Part shown: positions 1-8,119 of the stretch, in pieces
How the letters are laid out: each line of letters starts with the position of its first letter
Numbering within the stretch: the stretch's first letter is position 1
NCBI RefSeq assembly: GCF_946892675.1
Contig: NZ_CAMPOV010000002.1
Span: forward strand, 744,001-808,000
Direction: 5' to 3'
Length of the DNA stretch: 64,000 bases
Origin: Arthrobacter sp. Marseille-P9274
Lineage (GTDB): Bacteria > Actinomycetota > Actinomycetes > Actinomycetales > Micrococcaceae
Made by a program: the position numbers and the translations under genes
Notes under the pieces: generated by a model
What the model was told of the DNA's origin: nothing
Database searches by the model: none
Seen by the model: the letters and a program-made list of their open reading frames with translations, nothing else

Positions 1-125
1 ACCCGCACCCGGTCCCTCGGAGCATTCGCCTTGGTGGATACGTGCGCAATGGCGGCTTCCAGGGTGTGATCCATCGTGGAGTGGTCCCAGATCTTGAGCG
101 TCATTGAGTGCGATTCAAAGTTCAT
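1..125 (-). CDS. Possible unidentified protein, 5' part only
   Basis: A reading frame opens with ATG at 125 and runs off the window edge after about 41 codons without a stop, starting MNFESHSMTLKIWDHS. Its ATG overlaps the TGA of a tiny upstream frame in an ATGA arrangement, which is typical of coupled genes. I do not recognise the sequence, and the visible part is too short to assign a family. It lies downstream of dnaB on the same strand. Confidence 0.3.
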   Translation of the reverse strand, partial: MNFESHSMTLKIWDHSTMDHTLEAAIAHVSTKANAPRDRVR

Positions 126-241
126 GCACCGCTGCTTTCTTCGTCGATTTCCGCCACCTCGTCGCTGAGGAAGCGGGTCCACTCTATCCGGCGACGCCTG
201 GTCAGCTCATCGAATGTGACCGAAAGTGACCGTACGCACAA
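122..241 (-). CDS. Possible very small ORF coupled to the partial gene at the edge
   Basis: A 39-codon frame from a TTG at 241 ends in TGA at 122 and overlaps the next ATG. The C-terminal half is charged (RRRRIEWTRF, then an acidic EIDEESSGA tail). The start is uncertain because only a weak GGCAGG precedes the TTG. It lies 50 bp after the dnaB stop. No family is recognised, and it may not be coding. Confidence 0.22.
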   Translation of the reverse strand: MCVRSLSVTFDELTRRRRIEWTRFLSDEVAEIDEESSGA

Positions 242-291
242 GCTTTGACCTGCCGGGCATCCATGGGCAGATCGGCCCGGGAACGCGCCTA

Positions 292-1662
292 CTACCCGCT
301 CTCGACCGCCATGTTGGCGAACCGCGAGTAGTGGCCCTGGAAGCCCACCACGATGGTCTTCGTGGGACCGTTACGGTGCTTCGCCACGATCACGTCCGCC
401 TCGCCGGCGCGGGGAGACTCCTTGTCGTAGATGTCTTCGCGGTGCAGCAGGATGACCATGTCCGCATCCTGCTCGATGCTGCCCGATTCGCGGAGGTCGG
501 AAACCATCGGCTTCTTGTCGGTACGCTGCTCGGAACCACGGTTCAGCTGCGAGAGGGCAATGACGGGCACCTCGAGCTCCTTGGCCAGCAGCTTCAGCGC
601 ACGCGAGAATTCGGACACCTCCTGCTGGCGGGATTCGACGCGCTTGCCGGATGACATCAGCTGAAGATAGTCGAGGACCACCAGCTTCAGGTCGTGCCGC
701 TGCTTGAGCCGGCGGCACTTGGCGCGGATCTCCATCAGCGACATGTTGGGGCTGTCGTCGATGAAGAGCGGCGCGTCGTTCATGCGGCCCATCGTGGTGG
801 CGATCTTGCCCCACTGCTCGTCCTTGATCGTGCCCTTGCGCAGATCCTGCAGGCCGATTGTGGCCTCGGCCGACAGGAGGCGCATCGCAATCTCGTTGCG
901 ACCCATTTCCAGGGAGAAGAACACGGTGGTCATATTGTTCTTGATCGCTGCCGAACGGGCAAAGTCCAGCGCGAACGTGGACTTGCCGACGGCGGGCCTC
1001 GCGGCGATGACGATCATCTGGCCGCCGTGCAGGCCCTGGGTGAGCTCGTCGAGTTCATAGAACCCGGTGGGGACGCCGGTGAGCCCTTCGCCGCGGTGCC
1101 CGGCGGATTCGATCTCGTCCACCGTGGACTCGATGATGTCCTTGAGCGGAACGTAGTCTTCGGCGCTGCGCCGCTCGGCAACGGTGTAGATCTCCGCCTG
1201 GGCCTGGTTGACGATGTCGTCGACCTCGCCGTCCTGGGAGTAGCCGAGCTGGACGATCTTGGTTCCGGCATTGACGAGGCGGCGGAGCACCGCACGCTCG
1301 CGGACGATCTCGGCGTAGAAGCCGGCGTTGGCCGCCGTCGGAACGGACTGGATCAGGGTGTGCAGGTAGGCGGGACCGCCGATGCGGGTGATTTCGCCGC
1401 GCTTGGTCAACAGGTCGGACACGGTGACGGCGTCGGCCGGCTCGCCGCGGCCATAGAGGTCGATGACGGCCTCGTAGATGCTCTCGTGCGCGGGCCGATA
1501 GAAGTCGTTGCCGCGCAGGATCTCGACGACGTCGGCGATGGCATCCTTGGACAACATCATGCCGCCCAGCACCGATTGCTCGGCGACGAGGTCCTGCGGC
1601 GGCGTCCTGGCGAAATCCGGTTCCCGGCTTGTTTGGGCGGAGTCCGATTGAACTGCTGTCAC
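292..1662 (-). CDS. dnaB: Replicative DNA helicase DnaB
   Basis: Hexameric replicative helicase that unwinds DNA ahead of the polymerase. The N-terminal primase-interacting domain (about residues 15-120, motif RTPPQDLVAEQSVLGGMML) is followed by a RecA-like ATPase with Walker A ARPAVGKST, Walker B LVVLDYLQLM, and the SQLNRGSEQR and SDLRESGSIEQDAD motifs. No intein interrupts it. The GTG at 1662 gives 456 residues and matches the usual short N-terminus of actinobacterial DnaB; a GTG at 1710 would add 16 residues but has no spaced ribosome binding site. In related genomes dnaB follows rplI, but here about 8 kb of unrelated genes separate them. The upstream region is packed with DnaA boxes. Confidence 0.97.
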   Translation of the reverse strand: MTAVQSDSAQTSREPDFARTPPQDLVAEQSVLGGMMLSKDAIADVVEILRGNDFYRPAHESIYEAVIDLYGRGEPADAVTVSDLLTKRGEITRIGGPAYLHTLIQSVPTAANAGFYAEIVRERAVLRRLVNAGTKIVQLGYSQDGEVDDIVNQAQAEIYTVAERRSAEDYVPLKDIIESTVDEIESAGHRGEGLTGVPTGFYELDELTQGLHGGQMIVIAARPAVGKSTFALDFARSAAIKNNMTTVFFSLEMGRNEIAMRLLSAEATIGLQDLRKGTIKDEQWGKIATTMGRMNDAPLFIDDSPNMSLMEIRAKCRRLKQRHDLKLVVLDYLQLMSSGKRVESRQQEVSEFSRALKLLAKELEVPVIALSQLNRGSEQRTDKKPMVSDLRESGSIEQDADMVILLHREDIYDKESPRAGEADVIVAKHRNGPTKTIVVGFQGHYSRFANMAVESG

Positions 1663-1763
1663 CGCTGCCTGCTTTCTGTCCTCGATGCTGCTTTCTGCCA
1701 GCCGGCGCACTCCTCACGGAGCGGCCGGCGGATTCCTGTGTATCAACCGCTTCCGACACTTCC

Positions 1764-1777
1764 GCCCGGCGCCGGGC
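1764..1777. repeat. 14-bp perfect palindrome upstream of dnaB
   Basis: GCCCGGCGCCGGGC is perfectly self-complementary and lies 102 bp upstream of the chosen dnaB start, inside the likely dnaB leader or promoter region. It may form a hairpin or be a protein-binding site; nothing further can be assigned. Confidence 0.4.
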
Positions 1778-1859
1778 AGGGCTGTATAGCCCCGGACGAC
1801 GCCGAAACAAGGAGGAATACCCGGTACGTTAGTCCTCTTTGTGCGCCCCGCAAAGCCAG

Positions 1860-2119
1860 TTATCCACCGTGCCTGTGGATACATTGTGGATTGGACGGCG
1901 TGTCTTGTGCACAGACTGTGTGGACAACTGTGGATAACGTTGTTAACTCAGCAGTAACATGCCTTTGACCTGCACAAATACCCTGCACAGCCTGTGGATC
2001 AAAGAAAATCATCCACATCTTTTCCCCAAAGCTGTGGGTTTGACAAGCATGGGAATGGGCCGTAGGGGCTGATTTTCCACATGGTTATCCACAGGCAAGG
2101 CGACTTCTCCCGTGGATAA
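1860..2119. promoter_or_regulatory. DnaA-box cluster between dnaB and the divergent gene
   Basis: Within 260 bp there are two perfect DnaA boxes (TGTGGATAA at 1929-1937 and TTATCCACA at 2085-2093). One-mismatch boxes lie at 1860-1868, 1874-1882, 1919-1927, 1993-2001, 2009-2017, 2073-2081 and 2111-2119, and a two-mismatch box at 1885-1893. Orientation is mixed. The stretch is visibly richer in A and T than its surroundings. Neither dnaA nor dnaN flanks it, so it is not the classical actinobacterial oriC arrangement. It could titrate DnaA, regulate dnaB, or act as an auxiliary replication site. The whole 1711-2257 interval has no gene. Confidence 0.8.
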
Positions 2120-2257
2120 CGCCCTGGCTCTTCGGGGCTGGGCCTGCATCGATGCCTGCTGGGACACGTCCAGCGACCGGCATAGCCCCAAAATCGGGTG
2201 GCAGCCATTCCCGACCCCACCGTAGGGTCCTGCCAGCGGGCCCGTAGGATTAATCAC

Positions 2258-3124
2258 ATGGAGTCCTTCCTGATCCCCCTGCTGATTGTCGTCGTCGTTG
2301 TGGTGCTGGGTCTGCTGGCCATGAAGTATCTGGGCAGCCGTTCCAGGACGGAGAACGACGGCGCGACCCGCGGGCGGTCGTCCCGGGGACCGGCGGCGGT
2401 GGCGTCCCGGGAGGAGTCGGTCAAAGCCAGCGCGCGGCTGAACCAGCAGCAGCACTCGGCCATCTACGCGCTGCTGGCACGCGGCGATGCGCTGAACGCG
2501 ATCATGGAGTACCGGAAGGCGACCGGTGCCAAACTCCGCGAGGCGGCGACCGCCGTCGCGAGCATGTCCACCTATCCGCAGGCCTACGGCGCGCCGCCCG
2601 CGCCCTCCACGGAAGCGACCGAGGACGCGCGCGGATCGGGCCGCCCCGGTGACGTCTCCGCTCCGGACCGGCCCGAAGGTGCTGGCCGTCCCGGCACGGC
2701 CGGGGAAACCGGTTCAGGCCTGCCCGGAGACGCCGCCGGTCGCGGCCAGGCCGGATCTCCGGGCTCCGGCCCGCTCGGCCCGCCGGCGCACCCCGTGATC
2801 CCCGATACTCCCGAATCGCTTGCCGGGCCGGCTCCCGCGCCGCGCCCGGAGGCCGCCGATGCAACCGCGTTCGTTCCGCGGCCGAAGGAGGCGGCAGGGG
2901 GCTACCGTTACCGCGCGATTGTGTCCCAGGGCGACGAGATCCGCGAGATCGCCAGCACCCGGCTCAACGACGATGTCTTCGCCCGAATCAAGGACCAGGC
3001 CCTCGGCGGCGATCGAGAGGCCGCCGTCCGGCTCCTGATGGAGCACTCCGATGCGGACGAGCAGCAGGCAAGGGACTTCGTCCGCCTGATCCAGCCCGAG
3101 CCGCCTGCCAAGCCCGAGGGCTAG
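2258..3124 (+). CDS. Membrane-anchored protein with L7/L12-C-like helical segments, unknown function
   Basis: A 288-residue protein with one N-terminal transmembrane segment (about residues 3-22, rich in V and L) and a cytoplasmic tail. The tail has a helical segment at about 65-100 (IYALLARGDALNAIMEYRKA, then TGAKLREAATAV) that resembles the elongation-factor-binding fold of ribosomal L7/L12 C-terminal domains. A long Gly/Pro/Ala-rich linker follows (about 110-210), then a second folded part near 220-280 with a similar helical pattern (VFARIKDQALGGDREAAVRL). The ATG at 2258 was chosen because the hydrophobic segment follows at once. The gene diverges from dnaB across the DnaA-box cluster. 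I know no function for this family. Confidence 0.8.
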   Translation: MESFLIPLLIVVVVVVLGLLAMKYLGSRSRTENDGATRGRSSRGPAAVASREESVKASARLNQQQHSAIYALLARGDALNAIMEYRKATGAKLREAATAVASMSTYPQAYGAPPAPSTEATEDARGSGRPGDVSAPDRPEGAGRPGTAGETGSGLPGDAAGRGQAGSPGSGPLGPPAHPVIPDTPESLAGPAPAPRPEAADATAFVPRPKEAAGGYRYRAIVSQGDEIREIASTRLNDDVFARIKDQALGGDREAAVRLLMEHSDADEQQARDFVRLIQPEPPAKPEG

Positions 3125-3152
3125 GCGGCGAGGACTCTGGCAGACTGAGGCC

Positions 3153-3590
3153 ATGGCTGAGAACAAGACTGCCCCGACGGACGTTCCGGTAGACGGTTTC
3201 CTGGCGGGCGTCGAGCATCCGGTGCGCCGCGCGGACGGCGAGGCGCTGCTGGACCTGATGCACCAGTGCACGGGCGAGGAACCGCTCATGTGGGGGCCCT
3301 CCATGGTGGGCTTCGGCAGTTACCACTACCGGTACGCGAGCGGACGCGAGGGTGACGCGCTGGCCGTCGGGTTCTCGCCGCGCAAGGGCAACCTGGCGCT
3401 ATACGGTCTCACGTACGCCCCCGGATCGGCCGAGCTGCTGGCGAGGCTGGGCAAACACAAGACCGGAGCCGCATGCCTCTACATCAACAAGCTGGCGGAC
3501 GTGGACCTGGATGTGCTGCGCGAACTAGTCACCCTCTGCTACCGATTCATGACCACCCACGACCACGAATCTCTGCAGAGCCGACACTGA
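3153..3590 (+). CDS. DUF1801 domain protein
   Basis: A 145-residue protein matching the DUF1801 (YdhG-like) pattern: an N-terminal VDGFLAGVEHPVRRADGEAL segment, the central MWGPSMVGFGSYHYRYASGR core, and the RKGNLALYGLTY strand followed by KTGAACLYINKLADVDLDVL. Members are small soluble alpha/beta proteins of unsettled function. The gene starts 28 bp after the preceding gene on the same strand, so the two may be co-transcribed. Confidence 0.9.
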   Translation: MAENKTAPTDVPVDGFLAGVEHPVRRADGEALLDLMHQCTGEEPLMWGPSMVGFGSYHYRYASGREGDALAVGFSPRKGNLALYGLTYAPGSAELLARLGKHKTGAACLYINKLADVDLDVLRELVTLCYRFMTTHDHESLQSRH

Positions 3591-3625
3591 GAGAGCGACA
3601 CTGAGCAGGGGACGAAGGATGTGCG

Positions 3626-4816
3626 TCAACCGCGCTTTCCGGATTCCCGCTTCAGCCGGGAGGCAATCGCCGCCTTGCGGGCGGCGATGAACGGCTTCCA
3701 CTGCGCCCGGGGCAGGCCCTTGCCGCCAGTCGGGTCGGACCCAGTGTCCGCGGGTTGGGCCCAGACTTGGATGATGGCCCAGGTCACCGCAGTCAGCGGC
3801 ACGGCCAGCACGGCCCCGATGATTCCGGCGAGGATGACGCCGGCGGCCAGCGCCAGGAGGATGACCAAGCCGTGCAGGCGCAGCGACCTTCCCATCACAA
3901 TCGGCTGCAGGACATGTCCGTCGAGCTGGTTGATGCCGATGACGATGGCCACGACAATCAGTGCCACGACGGGCCCGTTGGCAACCAGCGCGATCAGGGC
4001 GGCAAGTATCCCGGCCACCGTCGCCCCGACCATCGGGACGAAGGCGCCGAGGAAAACAATGACGGCCAGCGGAAGGGCCAGGGGCACCTGCAGGATGAAC
4101 AGCGCCGTGCCGATGACAACCGCCTCGATCACGGCGATGATCGCCGTGCCCCGCACATACTGGCCCAGCACGACGAGGGTCCTGGCGCCGGAGCTGCGCA
4201 GTCTACGTTGGCGCTCACCGTGGAAGGGCCGAAGGAAGAAGTCCCAGATCCGTCCGCCGTCCTTCAGGAAGTAGAAGAGCACGACGGCGCTCAGCAGGAC
4301 GCCCGTGATGACCTCAGCCGCCGTCGAAACCCCGGCAAGGGCGCCCGCCCCGAACTGGCTGCTGGTGGCAAACCCGGTCACCGCGTCGATGCCCCTGTCA
4401 ATCATCGCCTGGTCGATGGGCAGTGGACCGGAAACGACGAATTTCCGCAGCTCCTCGAACCCGTCGGAGGCGGCGGTGACCAGCTCGTCCCATTCGCTGC
4501 GGACCGCGAAGACAATGCCGGTGACAATGCCCCCGAGGACCACGATGGCGGCCAGGAACGTGATCCAGGTCGCCAGTGCGTCTGGGAGCCCCTTGCGGCG
4601 CAGGAAGGCGACCACCGGGTTGAGCGCCGAGGCCAGGATGAGTGCCACCATGAGCGGGATCACGATGAGCTTGAGCTGTATCAGCCCGTACACGGCAACG
4701 GATACGGCGATCAGGAGCAAAATGAACTGCGCGGCGCGGGTCCCGACCCGGCCGAATCCGTCTGCCCATAGTCCTCGAGCCTTCAGAGCACCCACGGTGG
4801 ACGAGGTTGTTGTCAT
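3626..4816 (-). CDS. AI-2E family transporter (TqsA/PerM-like membrane protein)
   Basis: A 396-residue integral membrane protein with about eight hydrophobic segments and the AI-2E family signatures PLMVALILASALNPVVAFL, VLFYFLKDGGRIWDF and GINQLDGHVLQPIVMGRSLRLHG. Members export small molecules or ions; the name comes from E. coli TqsA, and several homologues are Na+/H+ antiporters, so the substrate cannot be told. The start at 4816 is chosen because AAGGGG lies 9 nt upstream; an ATG at 4825 would overlap that site. It is convergent with the DUF1801 gene, and its upstream 246 bp faces a divergent small gene. Confidence 0.93.
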   Translation of the reverse strand: MTTTSSTVGALKARGLWADGFGRVGTRAAQFILLLIAVSVAVYGLIQLKLIVIPLMVALILASALNPVVAFLRRKGLPDALATWITFLAAIVVLGGIVTGIVFAVRSEWDELVTAASDGFEELRKFVVSGPLPIDQAMIDRGIDAVTGFATSSQFGAGALAGVSTAAEVITGVLLSAVVLFYFLKDGGRIWDFFLRPFHGERQRRLRSSGARTLVVLGQYVRGTAIIAVIEAVVIGTALFILQVPLALPLAVIVFLGAFVPMVGATVAGILAALIALVANGPVVALIVVAIVIGINQLDGHVLQPIVMGRSLRLHGLVILLALAAGVILAGIIGAVLAVPLTAVTWAIIQVWAQPADTGSDPTGGKGLPRAQWKPFIAARKAAIASRLKRESGKRG

Positions 4817-5062
4817 GGAAACCATCCCCTTATCTACTGCTGTTGCTCCCAGAATGCTCCTTCTGGCGTGGCTGTCCAAGGATGCAGCGGTAACAGGGAA
4901 GTCAGTCCTATCCAGCGCCGCCGGGTAACCGGACTGGGCCGGCCCCTGCAGCACGTCTGACGGCCGGGGCAGGGTGCACGCGCGGGCTGGACGGCCGGCT
5001 TGGAGCGATTGCCCCCCGCCTGTCCGGGGGACAATCGTCACCACCGGTGGGAAAATGGGTGC

Positions 5063-5512
5063 ATGAGCATCAACGTGTCTCCTCACGAACCAGCCGCAGA
5101 CAGCTCGCCGGAGTCACCGCTGCGGTTGACCTCAGTGGTGGCGGTTTCGCGGGAACGCTACGCGGCTGATCCTCCGGACAGATATACGGTCTCGGTCGCT
5201 TTTTCCCGGCGGGTCCTTCCCGCGGAAGCGAGGCTAATCCAGGGGCCGGAGACACACGAGCGGCTCAGGGAGCACGGCTACGGGCACGTCAGCTTGGTGA
5301 TCAACGAGGCGCGGCTGGATATCGTCAACACGAGTCTGGAAGAGCTGAAGGCCCGTCTGGCCCCGGCCATCGGCTCCCTGATCCGCAAAATCAGTGACCA
5401 GACTCGGCGCGAACGGGAACTGCGGGACGAAGCGGCCCTGTCAAAGCGCAGGGCCGATGAGGCACTGCGGCAGGAAATCGAGACGTTGGCGCACAGCATT
5501 TCCTTCGACTAG
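5063..5512 (+). CDS. Small protein with C-terminal coiled coil, unknown function
   Basis: A 149-residue protein. Residues 20-110 look globular (RLTSVVAVSRERYAADPPDR onward, with a GYGHVSLVINEARLDIVNTS segment). Residues 110-149 are a charged helix with heptad character (QTRRERELRDEAALSKRRAD). No signal peptide or membrane segment is seen. The gene diverges from the AI-2E transporter. I do not recognise the family. Confidence 0.7.
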   Translation: MSINVSPHEPAADSSPESPLRLTSVVAVSRERYAADPPDRYTVSVAFSRRVLPAEARLIQGPETHERLREHGYGHVSLVINEARLDIVNTSLEELKARLAPAIGSLIRKISDQTRRERELRDEAALSKRRADEALRQEIETLAHSISFD

Positions 5513-5551
5513 ACCTGCCCGTCCCGCCACCGGCTACGGAACCGTTTCTGA

Positions 5552-5579
5552 CTAGTGTCCGGGCGCTAGTGTCCCGGCG
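5552..5579. repeat. 14-bp tandem repeat at a convergent gene junction
   Basis: CTAGTGTCCGGGCG is followed immediately by CTAGTGTCCCGGCG (13 of 14 identical). The second copy contains the stop codon of the minus-strand GYD-domain gene. A slippage duplication is the simplest explanation. Confidence 0.6.
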
Positions 5580-5886
5580 CGCGGTACGACGGCGTCTTGC
5601 CTGCCGCGGCGTCGAGATCTTCAGGCGTCATGAGGGGTGTCAGGCGCAAATCCACGGCCCCGCTTGAATTGATCATCAGGGACAGTGCGGCGGCGCTGGG
5701 CTGGTCGGGTATGTCGAAGACTCCGAGTACATCGGTCTCCCCGAAGGCGTAGTAGATGCATTCCAGCGACCCGCCGACCGATTCCAAGGCCTGGACCACA
5801 GCCTCCCTGCGTTTGGAGCCCCCTTCTTTCATGAGGCCTTTGATCCCCTCGCCCACATACTTACCCTGAAACAAGTACTTGGTCAT
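5566..5886 (-). CDS. GYD domain protein
   Basis: A 106-residue protein with the GYD (ferredoxin-like dimeric alpha/beta) pattern: MTKYLFQGKYVGEGIKGLMK, then SKRREAVVQALESVGGSLEC, a YYAFGETDVLGVFDIPD strand and a PEDLDAA C-terminus. Function of the family is unknown. The ATG at 5886 is supported by AGGAG six bases upstream. It diverges from the ZIP transporter. Confidence 0.88.
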   Translation of the reverse strand: MTKYLFQGKYVGEGIKGLMKEGGSKRREAVVQALESVGGSLECIYYAFGETDVLGVFDIPDQPSAAALSLMINSSGAVDLRLTPLMTPEDLDAAAGKTPSYRAPGH

Positions 5887-6067
5887 GACTGCTCCTGTAC
5901 TGGCTGTTCCAGACCGCGGGCCCCGCCCGGACGCGCCGGACGACCCCTGGGCAGCGGTTCCGGAGATCTTCCCGACTGGGCTGTGGGCCGAGTCTAGGCC
6001 CGCCTCGTGAAGGTTGGCAACAATCCCAACCGTTGTCGTCCTTCCGGCCAGCCCCCATAATGACGGT

Positions 6068-6859
6068 GTGGCAACGTCGCTGCTGTACGGCATCGTGACT
6101 TCCAGCGCCCTGGTGCTCGGCGGGGTTATCGGTGTGTGGTTCCAACTGCCCAAGCGCGTTCTGGCGATCATTCTGTCCTTCGCGGCCGGCGCCCTGGTCA
6201 CCGCGCTGACGTTCGAGCTGTTCGCGGAAGCCTACGAGCGCGGCGGTATCTGGCGCGCAGCCGGCGGCCTGTTGGTCGGCGCGGTGGTATTCACGACCTT
6301 GAGCGCGCTGCTCGACCGCTGGGCACAGGCCGGATCGACATCGGTTCCGGCAGACGAGTACCGGGGCAGCGCCAAGCTGGACACGGACGCCGCCGCCGCT
6401 GGCCACGCGCCTGCGGCTGCATCCACCCGGGGCGCGGCGGGCCTGGCCCTGCTCGCCGCCGCGACGCTCGACGGCGTGCCCGAGAACCTCGCGCTCGGGG
6501 TGGCGCTCGGCGAGGGAAGCGGCGGGCTGGCGCTGCTGGCCGCAATCTTCGTCTCCAACCTGCCCGAGGCCCTGGTCGGCGCGGCATCCATGCGCGCCCA
6601 AGGCATGACGAGGGCGGCCATCATCGGGCTGTGGGGCGCATGCTCCGTGCTGCTCGTCGCCGCCGTGGTGGTCGGCGCCGGGCCGCTGTCCGGCAGCGAC
6701 CCGGAGACGATCTCCCTGCCGCTGGCCTTCGCGTCGGGCGCCGTGATCGCAGCTCTGGCGGACACCCTGATGCCGGAGGCGTTCGAGCACGGCGGTCCGG
6801 CGGTCGCCCTGGGCACAGCGGCCGGCTTCGTGCTCTCGTTCGTGCTGTCCCTCGCGTGA
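6068..6859 (+). CDS. ZIP family metal transporter
   Basis: A 263-residue membrane protein with about eight transmembrane segments. Helix IV carries LDGVPENLALGVALG and helix V carries SNLPEALVGA, the family's metal-site helices (bacterial ZupT/ZIP group). It should import or export divalent metal such as zinc or iron across the inner membrane. A hydrophilic loop of about 50 residues separates the first three helices from the rest. The GTG at 6068 places the first helix right at the N-terminus; a TTG at 6014 would add 18 residues and is less likely. Confidence 0.88.
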   Translation: MATSLLYGIVTSSALVLGGVIGVWFQLPKRVLAIILSFAAGALVTALTFELFAEAYERGGIWRAAGGLLVGAVVFTTLSALLDRWAQAGSTSVPADEYRGSAKLDTDAAAAGHAPAAASTRGAAGLALLAAATLDGVPENLALGVALGEGSGGLALLAAIFVSNLPEALVGAASMRAQGMTRAAIIGLWGACSVLLVAAVVVGAGPLSGSDPETISLPLAFASGAVIAALADTLMPEAFEHGGPAVALGTAAGFVLSFVLSLA

Positions 6860-6882
6860 CCTTTTCGGCAGTCCGGTGCGGG

Positions 6883-7206
6883 TCAGCCGGCCAGGAGCCA
6901 GACCCAAAGCCAGACGGGCGGGACCGCGGCGACAGTTCCGATAACCAGGGCGGCTAAGGCGGTCTTCCGGCGGGACGTCCGCCGGGCCAGGGCGACGGCG
7001 GACAGCATCACCCCGATCAGCGCGAACATGAGGACCGGCAGTGCGACGAACGGAGCAAGCACAAGTCCAGCCCCCTCGGTGCCGAGCCCGTAGGCCAGCA
7101 TCAGCGCGAGCAGCAGCGCCCCGAGGAGGGACGAGGCGAGGGCCCAGATGGCGGAGCGCGGGGAGGTGCGGGAGGCCGGTGCTACGCCGGTTCGTGCCGC
7201 GGCCAC
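6883..7206 (-). CDS. Small membrane protein, three hydrophobic segments
   Basis: A 107-residue protein with three predicted membrane helices (about residues 18-38, 45-70 and 82-105), separated by a basic ARRTSRRK loop. The GTG at 7206 begins two bases after the phzF stop codon, so it is probably translated by coupling to phzF. Unknown function; resembles the small DUF4190-like membrane proteins of actinobacteria but I cannot place it firmly. Confidence 0.65.
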   Translation of the reverse strand: MAAARTGVAPASRTSPRSAIWALASSLLGALLLALMLAYGLGTEGAGLVLAPFVALPVLMFALIGVMLSAVALARRTSRRKTALAALVIGTVAAVPPVWLWVWLLAG

Positions 7207-7207
7207 C

Positions 7208-8047
7208 TTAGAGTTCCACCGTTCCGCGGATGACGGCCTGCACATCGCCGCCGACCCAGATTTCCCCGTCCGAGGCGGAGACGTAGACGCGCCCGTCGCG
7301 GCCCAGCCGGGTTCCCTGCCGGGCCACATAGCTCTCGGGAGCGAGGCCGGCGCCGATCAGCCACTGTCCCAGCGCGGCGTTCAGGCTGCCGGTGACAGGG
7401 TCCTCCGCCGGCATGGCCTCGAAGCCCATCAGCCCGCGCACTTCGAAGTCGACGTCCCCGCCGGGCGGGTAGGCGCCGATGAGTCCGACGCCGAAGGGCG
7501 CCAGGGCGGCATAGTCCGGTTCCACGTCGAGCACCGCCTGGGCATCGGCCAGCTGGAGGGCCTGCCACCGCGGCCCGTTGTGCGCCCACTGGTGGCGCAG
7601 GACGTCTGACCGCTCCAGCCCGAGGGCGGCGCAGATCTTCTGGACGTTCTCCTCCGGCAGTTCCCCCGTCCGCTGCAGGACGGGCGCGGCGAAAGCCAAC
7701 CGTCCGCCGTCGTTCTTGATCTCCACCAGGCCCGCCGCGCACTCCTGCACGATCCGGCCCTCGGCGCGTGGCACGCCGCCGCCGCGCAGCCAGACATCCG
7801 CGGTGCCCAGCGTCGGGTGGCCGGCGAAGGGCAGCTCGCCGCTCGGCGTGAAGATCCGTACGCGATAGTCCGCCTCGGGATCGGCGGGCGGCAGCAGGAA
7901 CGTGGTCTCGGAGAGGTTGGTCCAGTTAGCGAAGGATTGCATCTGCGCGTCGGTCAGGGTTTCGGCACCGCCGACGACGGCGAGCGGGTTGCCTTTGCCG
8001 GGACCGGTAGTGAAGACATCGACCTGGGAAAATTCGTGGGTGCTCAC
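7208..8047 (-). CDS. PhzF family isomerase/epimerase-like protein
   Basis: A 279-residue protein of the diaminopimelate-epimerase fold. Family marks are FSQVDVFTTGPGKGNPLAVV at residues 6-25, the SETTFLLPP strand, RIFTPSGELPFAGHPTLGTA (residues 64-83, containing the catalytic Glu region and the H-P loop) and the second lobe ending EDPVTGSLNAALGQWL. PhzF isomerises trans-2,3-dihydro-3-hydroxyanthranilate in phenazine makers, but most members, as here with no phenazine genes nearby, have unknown substrates. It is followed at once by a small membrane protein gene. Confidence 0.92.
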   Translation of the reverse strand: MSTHEFSQVDVFTTGPGKGNPLAVVGGAETLTDAQMQSFANWTNLSETTFLLPPADPEADYRVRIFTPSGELPFAGHPTLGTADVWLRGGGVPRAEGRIVQECAAGLVEIKNDGGRLAFAAPVLQRTGELPEENVQKICAALGLERSDVLRHQWAHNGPRWQALQLADAQAVLDVEPDYAALAPFGVGLIGAYPPGGDVDFEVRGLMGFEAMPAEDPVTGSLNAALGQWLIGAGLAPESYVARQGTRLGRDGRVYVSASDGEIWVGGDVQAVIRGTVEL

Positions 8048-8119
8048 CGGTTCAGCCTACCGCCGGCGGCGGGGCGGACGGCGTCCGGCCGGGACTCGGC
8101 AGCCCGGCCGGACACTGGG

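Noticed and set aside
1860-2119. Chromosomal oriC
   Set aside because: No dnaA or dnaN on either side, and actinobacterial oriC lies between those genes; kept only as a DnaA-box cluster.
2198-2257. N-terminal extension of the membrane protein at 2258
   Set aside because: It would put 20 residues before the membrane segment with no ribosome binding site; the ATG at 2258 starts right at the helix.
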